NCBI RefSeq assembly: GCF_008274215.1
Contig: NZ_VTPS01000016.1
Coordinates: 1-61,774 of the forward strand
Direction: 5' to 3'
DNA: 61,774 nucleotides
Origin: Calorimonas adulescens
Lineage (GTDB): Bacteria > Bacillota > Thermoanaerobacteria > Thermoanaerobacterales > UBA4877
In this document: positions 57,009 through 61,774 of the stretch, piece after piece
How positions within the stretch are numbered: the first letter of the stretch is position 1
How the letters are laid out: every line of letters starts with the position of its first letter
Program-made: the position numbers and the translations under genes
Notes under the pieces: model-generated
The model's input: the letters and a program-made list of their open reading frames with translations, nothing else
Told to the model about the DNA's origin: nothing
The model's database searches: none

Positions 57009-57996
57009 AGGCATCCCTTAACCTTTCTGAAATCAAATCTTTAGCTATATCATTGAGTTTTCCTACCATGACTATCCGCAAAAGCCTTGCCTCGTTTAAC
57101 TTCCCTAATATAAAACCCCATATGGGTTTTGTGCCAAAGGCTGAAAACTTACCCTGCCTTGCATATTCAAGAAGATAATTATCGCACAGTCTCTCCATCT
57201 CCATGGAACTACCGCTTTCAAGCCAGGACTTTATCCCCTGCTCTGCAACCGACGCATAGTCGGTAAATTTAAACCTGTCAGCCAACCCTGCAAGCTGTTC
57301 ATTAAAGATGTTATAGAAAAAATCTTTATCTAACCTGCCATGATCTAAGAGAACAGCCTTTAAAAAATCTATGGACTCATCCATCAGTTTTATCCTAATA
57401 AACGACCGTATATTTATAAGATCGATCTCTCTCTCAATATAGCCCCTTAAAAAGCTGTCTTCCCTTGCCATTTCATACAGATGCTCATACATAAATCTAT
57501 CCATAGCAAAATCAATATAACCAGGTATCTCTGTTTGAATGAACAACTCCTTTGATTTCTCTATGGCAATCCTCAAATACTCAGGTAGTTCTGAAAAATC
57601 CTCATTCTTAAAACAATTATTTAATATTTCTGGCGAAATGGTGCCCATAGACGATAGATGGTAATTCTCACCATTAAAATTTTTTACCTTTAAAAGAACC
57701 TTGCAGTTTAAATAATCCTCCCTTACCCTAAAAAACCTTGTAAATGATGTACTGCCAGTTGCTTCATCCACAGTTCTGTAAACATCCTCAATATGTTTAC
57801 CTATAACATTTTCAAAGTCATATGGAGAGTCATGTTCGTTAAGAAACTCACCATAGGGGGTTTCCTGAAGCATTTTATAAGCATCAAACGCATCAGCAGC
57901 ATCAATCATTCTGTTTAATATGCTTTTATTCAACATCCTGTTCTCAAGCACCTTTATTTTGTTTATAGCAAAAAGATAATCTGTATCTCTTTTCAT
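57001..57996 (-). CDS. atpC: V-type ATP synthase subunit C
   Basis: Subunit C (d in eukaryotes), 331 aa, a mostly helical funnel that joins the central stalk to the K ring. Family blocks: INKIKVLENRMLNKSILNRM at the start, FFRVREDYLNCKVLLKVKN in the middle and GFILGKLNEARLLRIVMVGK near the end. The sequence is poorly conserved in general, and position in the operon (between E and F) supports the call. It overlaps atpF by eight bases. Confidence 0.92.
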   Translation of the reverse strand: MKRDTDYLFAINKIKVLENRMLNKSILNRMIDAADAFDAYKMLQETPYGEFLNEHDSPYDFENVIGKHIEDVYRTVDEATGSTSFTRFFRVREDYLNCKVLLKVKNFNGENYHLSSMGTISPEILNNCFKNEDFSELPEYLRIAIEKSKELFIQTEIPGYIDFAMDRFMYEHLYEMAREDSFLRGYIEREIDLINIRSFIRIKLMDESIDFLKAVLLDHGRLDKDFFYNIFNEQLAGLADRFKFTDYASVAEQGIKSWLESGSSMEMERLCDNYLLEYARQGKFSAFGTKPIWGFILGKLNEARLLRIVMVGKLNDIAKDLISERLRDAYV

Positions 57997-58007
57997 AAGA
58001 TCATCCT

Positions 58008-58604
58008 CTATTCAAACAATATAGAGATTACATCAGGCTCTATCTCTTCCCGTTTCTCTTCAATAAGAGTCTTTATCCTGTAATTCTCCTCAATGCCTTT
58101 ACTGGAAAGAATAAAACCCCCGTCTCCATCAAAACTCTCTTCTGACAGTTTTAATGTAAGCTGCTTGTTGTTTAACTTAAGGTATTCATTGGCCTTTTCA
58201 ACGAAGTCTGGTATACCTTCCCTGTCCCTTTTAGAAAGCATAATCCACACGTTGCCTGTCAGTTCACTCTTCAATAAAAGCCTAAATAACAGCCCCATAT
58301 AATCTTCTTTATTCATATTTATTAGCCTGTCGCTTGCCTCTTTAAATGCCCGGTCTATGAGCTCCTGCTTGGCAGTAAGCATTTCCTTTCTCATATCAAG
58401 CTGAGCCATAGATACCAGTCTCCTGTAATGCTCTTCTGCATCTCTTTTAGCCCTTGCCACAGACTCATCGAACTCTTTTTCGGCCTCTGCTTTTGCTTTT
58501 CTTAATATCTCATCATATTTTTCATTGGCCTCATCAAGTATACTTTTAGCCTCAATATCAGCATCACTTTTTATCTTTTCTAAGATATTATCAAGATTAA
58601 GCAT
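58008..58604 (-). CDS. atpE: V-type ATP synthase subunit E
   Basis: Peripheral stalk subunit of about 198 aa. The first 110 residues are a charged coiled coil (ILEKIKSDADIEAKSILDEA, AKAEAEKEFDESVARAKRDA), and the C-terminal globular part includes DGDGGFILSSKGIEENYRI, as expected. The reading frame is open from GTG 58613, but ATG 58604 is better spaced from GGGAG. It pairs with the G/H-type subunit to form the stator. Confidence 0.92.
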   Translation of the reverse strand: MLNLDNILEKIKSDADIEAKSILDEANEKYDEILRKAKAEAEKEFDESVARAKRDAEEHYRRLVSMAQLDMRKEMLTAKQELIDRAFKEASDRLINMNKEDYMGLLFRLLLKSELTGNVWIMLSKRDREGIPDFVEKANEYLKLNNKQLTLKLSEESFDGDGGFILSSKGIEENYRIKTLIEEKREEIEPDVISILFE

Positions 58605-58617
58605 AATGGCCACTCCC

Positions 58618-59097
58618 TTATATCCTTATGCCAAATACAAGCAGGACTGAACCCAAGAGAGACAACACTGCATATGTCTCAACCATAGCTGCATATGTCA
58701 AAGCCTTTGCCAATTCTTGAGGTCTTTTAGCCAGTATGCCCACACCACTGGCAGCAACCCTCCCCTGTGCTATAGCAGAAAACCATCCAACAATAGAGAC
58801 CGGAAGAGCTGCTCCAAGGAAAAGGAGTCCTTGCCACGTAGTTAAAGGAACCATATTGCCTCCAAGCAAACCAATCTTCGACATTATTATGAACCCAGTT
58901 AAAAGACCATATATTCCCTGAGTACCCGGCAATGCCTGAAGCAACAGTGATTGACCGAACTTATCTGGGTCTTCCGAAATCAGTCCCGATGCACTCTCAC
59001 CAACCAGACCTACACCAATTGCTGAACCAATACCTGGAAATGCTATGGCTATCGCTGCAGCAGCCAGTCCAAACACCTGTCCTAAAGTAATATCCAT
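58618..59097 (-). CDS. atpK: V-type ATP synthase subunit K (rotor ring), Na+-type site
   Basis: Membrane rotor subunit of 159 aa: a duplicated hairpin with four transmembrane helices. The ion-binding carboxylate is Glu140 (MVETYAVL) in the second hairpin only. The Na+ ligands of E. hirae NtpK (Leu61, Thr64, Gln65, Gln110, Glu139) all have counterparts here: Leu56, Thr59 and Gln60 in LPGTQG, Gln111 in AIAQGRV, and Glu140. Na+ translocation is therefore predicted. GGAGGAG precedes the ATG. It sits between atpI and atpE. Confidence 0.95.
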   Translation of the reverse strand: MDITLGQVFGLAAAAIAIAFPGIGSAIGVGLVGESASGLISEDPDKFGQSLLLQALPGTQGIYGLLTGFIIMSKIGLLGGNMVPLTTWQGLLFLGAALPVSIVGWFSAIAQGRVAASGVGILAKRPQELAKALTYAAMVETYAVLSLLGSVLLVFGIRI

Positions 59098-59113
59098 TTA
59101 TAAACTCCTCCTT

Positions 59114-61006
59114 TTATTGATAGTTATAATATTTTAAAGATAACTTGAATGGACTAAACGGCTTGCCTCCGCCTTCATAGAATTTACCATAAAACTCCAC
59201 ATATTGAAGACGGCTGGAGTGGACATAACAGCCCAAACCACTGATGGCAAGGTTAAACACATGCCCGACAATTAAAATTATAAGCCCCAAGATGAAACCA
59301 AGCACTCCACCACCAAGCATTCTTGCCAGTGTATTCATCACCATAGCTATGACGCTTCCCGAAAGACACAAGGCAAGAAGTCTGGAATATGAAAGCACAT
59401 CACTCAAATATCCAGATAAGCCATAAAGGCTTACCAGTCCTGATAAAAACTTCATTATAACTCCACGTTTGCTCCTACCTTGAGTAAGTACAAGACCCAA
59501 AGCACCTATTAAAGCCACAACAGTAGCTACCTTCATAAAGTTTGGGATAGCTAACATTAAAAGCCCTGTAAGAAATATCAACCAGAATCCCTGGTCAAAA
59601 ATCGCATCTATTATATGCCCATTTTTTATGTTTATATAGGCTTTCATACCCAAACCGGTAAATATCTGAATTACGCCTAATGCAAGAGAAAATACCAGCA
59701 TGGTCATAGGATCATTCAGAGGGTTAAACCACAGCGCAGGGATTCCAAACATGTCGCCAAACCATCCTCCAAATAAAGCTCCCCATATAGCGCTGGATAT
59801 ACCACACAAAAGAAGCAGATCCATCAATTTTTTACCTTGGCCTGATGGCTTTATAAGACGCTCGCCCAACCACATTAATACTGAAAGCATTATGCCATAT
59901 CCCACATCACCCAGCATTATGCCAAAAAATACAAAGAAGAATGGCGCCATTATGGGATTTGGGTCTATCTCACCTTTATGCGGCAGGCTGAATAAATCTG
60001 TTATTAACTCAAAAGGTGTTACAAATGCATTGTTTTTAAGCAATGTTGGCGGGTTATCCTCTTCATCCGGATCTTTAAACTCTATATAACAATATGGGGA
60101 CGCATCTCCAACAGATTTTTCAACATGTTCACGATAGGTTTCAGGTACCCACCCCTGTAAGCAGAATGTTCTTCTGGTCATAAGCAGATCATTGTACTTT
60201 TCAAATTTCTCTTTCTGAACATAATAATAGTCATAAAGCGCAGTAAACGCTTCCCAGTCTTTATCGAGCTCTTTAATATTTGCTTCAACCTCAGCTAAAC
60301 CTTCATTAATCGCATCAATTCTCTTATTAAGACTGTTTATAATCTCTTCCGGTGTTCCTGACCCTTCATCTGTAAGGGCAGAAAATCCAAATTGCATCAA
60401 TAAACCATTTGCACTTTCCTCTAAACTGTTCAGGTAAGATATAGCCATAAAGACGGTATTTCTCACCCGTTTTAATTCTCCATAACTAAAATAAGTAAGC
60501 TCTTCAGCACATTTCTGAAAATCAGGCAGATTTTTTGTTTCAATAGTACCGAGTTTTATGGTAGCGTATTTACCCCTGCCCAGTCTCCTGAGCGGAATAC
60601 CTACATCCTTCCACGGTGTTAATACCTCTATCCTACCCTCCAACCTTGCCTTCTCGTTGTTTAATTCATTCTGCTTATTCTCAAGATTGTGAAGAGTTTT
60701 AATATCATCTAAATATCCCGCTTCACCCTTTAGATATTCATTAAAAACTTCATCATTAATTACTGGCTTTTGCTCGAACATTCCCCTCTTGTGGTCATTA
60801 AAATTCTTGAGGAGAGTAATGGCATAATTATACTCACTCAACCTGCCTTCTATCTCTGATAAACTATTTTGAGCAAAAGGTTTTTCTTCTTCCTCAGCTA
60901 CTTCAATAATTTGAACTAGCCCAGATTTATGTAATGTATCTATAATCCTATCCATGTCATCCTTCAGCCCAACAAGGGTCATCTTCTTCATATTAACTAC
61001 TGCCAT
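59114..61006 (-). CDS. atpI: V-type ATP synthase subunit I
   Basis: Membrane stator subunit (a-type), 630 aa. The N-terminal half is a soluble, partly coiled-coil arm (KKMTLVGLKDDMDRIIDTLH at the start). The C-terminal half has about seven to eight spans, starting near NPIMAPFFFVFFGIMLGDVG, with LSDVLSYSRLLALCLSGSVI containing the essential Arg facing the ring. It provides the ion half-channels. The ATG follows the stop of the first gene by one base. Confidence 0.94.
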   Translation of the reverse strand: MAVVNMKKMTLVGLKDDMDRIIDTLHKSGLVQIIEVAEEEEKPFAQNSLSEIEGRLSEYNYAITLLKNFNDHKRGMFEQKPVINDEVFNEYLKGEAGYLDDIKTLHNLENKQNELNNEKARLEGRIEVLTPWKDVGIPLRRLGRGKYATIKLGTIETKNLPDFQKCAEELTYFSYGELKRVRNTVFMAISYLNSLEESANGLLMQFGFSALTDEGSGTPEEIINSLNKRIDAINEGLAEVEANIKELDKDWEAFTALYDYYYVQKEKFEKYNDLLMTRRTFCLQGWVPETYREHVEKSVGDASPYCYIEFKDPDEEDNPPTLLKNNAFVTPFELITDLFSLPHKGEIDPNPIMAPFFFVFFGIMLGDVGYGIMLSVLMWLGERLIKPSGQGKKLMDLLLLCGISSAIWGALFGGWFGDMFGIPALWFNPLNDPMTMLVFSLALGVIQIFTGLGMKAYINIKNGHIIDAIFDQGFWLIFLTGLLMLAIPNFMKVATVVALIGALGLVLTQGRSKRGVIMKFLSGLVSLYGLSGYLSDVLSYSRLLALCLSGSVIAMVMNTLARMLGGGVLGFILGLIILIVGHVFNLAISGLGCYVHSSRLQYVEFYGKFYEGGGKPFSPFKLSLKYYNYQ

Positions 61007-61007
61007 A

Positions 61008-61316
61008 TCATGTCACTATCCTTCCGACAATCATTTGCACGGCCTCGTCAATTCTGGCCTGGGCTTTTTCTACTGTTCTCTTCAATTCTTTTTCATGTTC
61101 CAACTTAAGCCTGTTAATCTCCTCAAAAGCCTTTTTCTCAGCCTCATCCTTTAACCTTGCAGCCTCTTTTTCTGCCTTTGTATTGTATTCAGCAACTATA
61201 TCAGATGCTCTGCTATTGGCTTCTTTTAAAATCTCTTTAGCTCTTGTTCTGGCTTGTTTTATAACTTCCTCTGCCTCATCCTCCATTTCTCTGATATCTT
61301 TTACTATATCATCCAA
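61008..61316 (-). CDS. V-type ATP synthase subunit G/H (peripheral stalk)
   Basis: Short helical protein of about 102 aa, nearly all charged coiled coil (VIKQARTRAKEILKEANSRA, AEKEAARLKDEAEKKAFEEI). This and its first position in the operon match NtpF of E. hirae, the partner of subunit E in the stator. The frame starts at a GTG (61325) that touches AGGAGG; a TTG at 61316, eight bases from it, is the likelier start. The order G/H-I-K-E-C-F-A-B-D equals ntpFIKECGABD. Confidence 0.88.
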   Translation of the reverse strand: MDDIVKDIREMEDEAEEVIKQARTRAKEILKEANSRASDIVAEYNTKAEKEAARLKDEAEKKAFEEINRLKLEHEKELKRTVEKAQARIDEAVQMIVGRIVT

Positions 61317-61687
61317 CCGTCTCACCTCCTAAAATAAAATAGCCCAAAAGGCTATATAAATGATAAATAATAAATAATAAATAATATATATAATATACTC
61401 ATTCGACACCGACTCTTAAAATCCTTCTTTTTGCTAAAATCTTATCATCGAACATTTCACTATATTTTTTAATCACTTCTTAGATTATTATAGTAAAACC
61501 AAAAAGTTTTATATATGAAATTTTATACCTTTTTATGTTCAAAGTCAACTTATGTTTCCGGATCATATTCTCCTTCCACATATTTTCATTAACAGCTATT
61601 CAGCATAACCGTAGTCTTTTTAAAAGCAACTTATTTAGCTCATAAAGAGACATACGTCTTATTTTCCCCCTTTATTTCCCACTTCCG
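61317..61687. other. Leader and promoter region of the V-ATPase operon
   Basis: AT-rich, 371 bases, no gene. It holds the AGGAGG of the first ATPase gene, a 6-bp hairpin at 61339-61355 followed on the minus strand by TTTTATTTTA, and four copies of a 7-base repeat (61357-61384). A TATATT preceded at 17 bases by TTTAAG is a possible but weak promoter on the minus strand near 61390-61420. Nothing else is recognisable. Confidence 0.5.
61357..61384. repeat. Tandem 7-base repeat, four units
   Basis: TAAATGA followed by three exact TAAATAA units, running into a TATATAT tract. It lies in the leader/promoter region of the V-ATPase operon, between the hairpin and the possible -10 box. Confidence 0.75.
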
Positions 61688-61774
61688 TTATAGCATTGGG
61701 TCCATGGTCAGAGCTGGATGGCCAACTTTTGTCAAAAATTCCACAACAGTATCCGGATCTGTGCCGACAGTCTC
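61688..61774 (-). CDS. C-terminal fragment of an unidentified protein
   Basis: The last 28 codons of a minus-strand gene that continues past the right edge. The frame is open from the edge to a TAA at 61690-61688 and contains VVEFLTKVGHPALTMDPML at its end. Balanced composition and an ordinary amphipathic sequence suggest a real coding end, but I do not recognise the family. No terminator with a convincing stem is seen after it. Confidence 0.45.
   Translation of the reverse strand, partial: ETVGTDPDTVVEFLTKVGHPALTMDPML

Overview
The window comes from a low-GC, Gram-positive, endospore-forming anaerobe of the class Clostridia, probably a thermophile-type lineage near Thermoanaerobacterales. 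The evidence is a spoVB homologue, an NADH-linked [FeFe] hydrogenase (HydABC), a V/A-type ATPase, a membrane pyrophosphatase, CggR, sigma-54, many TTG and GTG starts with strong AGGAGG sites, and an AT-rich base composition. The exact genus cannot be named from the sequence alone. Almost everything is chromosomal core or metabolic content. I saw no phage, transposase, CRISPR array, rRNA or tRNA.

Layout. 1-3216: a terminator of an upstream gene, a NifU-type Fe-S scaffold protein, and a tungstate ABC transporter (tupABC). 3445-6649: spoVB, a DUF441 membrane protein and a convergent MFS exporter. 6775-9410: an SsuABC/TauABC-like ABC importer. 9403-16088 (minus): a YyaL-like thioredoxin-domain protein, an Mrp/ApbC Fe-S carrier ATPase, an iron alcohol dehydrogenase with an altered metal site, PolX and an EndoIII-like DNA glycosylase. 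16200-24508 (plus): a ten-gene hydrogenase region. It holds a sensory-type H-cluster protein surrounded by DRTGG, anti-sigma-like GHKL and PHP proteins, followed by hydC, a GHKL ATPase fused in frame to a ferredoxin-like protein, hydB and hydA. 24614-26683: a long-chain polyprenyl diphosphate synthase convergent with a YtpB-type (DUF2600) terpene synthase.

27038-33216 (minus): secG, hppA, an HD-domain protein, rnr, smpB and ssrA (tmRNA). This is the usual Firmicute secG-rnr-smpB-ssrA locus with a pyrophosphatase and an HD protein inserted. 33391-41753 (minus): rpoN, then cggR-gap-pgk-tpiA-gpmI-eno, with a good match to the CggR operator over the cggR start. 41934-50970 (minus): an eight-gene nucleoside uptake and catabolism operon (BMP lipoprotein, ABC ATPase, two permeases, GntR regulator, deoB, pdp, deoC). 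51520-52863: a sodium:alanine symporter. 52898-61316 (minus): a nine-gene V-type ATPase operon in the Enterococcus hirae ntp order. A last fragment (61688-61774) is the C-terminal end of an unidentified minus-strand gene.

How it fits together. Glycolysis (gap to eno) makes NADH and reduced ferredoxin. HydABC can oxidise both to H2, and the upstream sensor-like cluster may tune this. The rotor subunit of the V-ATPase keeps all five side chains that bind Na+ in E. hirae NtpK, and the pyrophosphatase has the K+-dependent signature. With the Na+/alanine symporter, this suggests sodium-based membrane energetics. The most unusual items are the sensory hydrogenase module, the GHKL-ferredoxin fusion frame, the possible C35 terpenoid pathway in an anaerobe, the putative leaderless smpB start and the CggR operator placed over the translation start.
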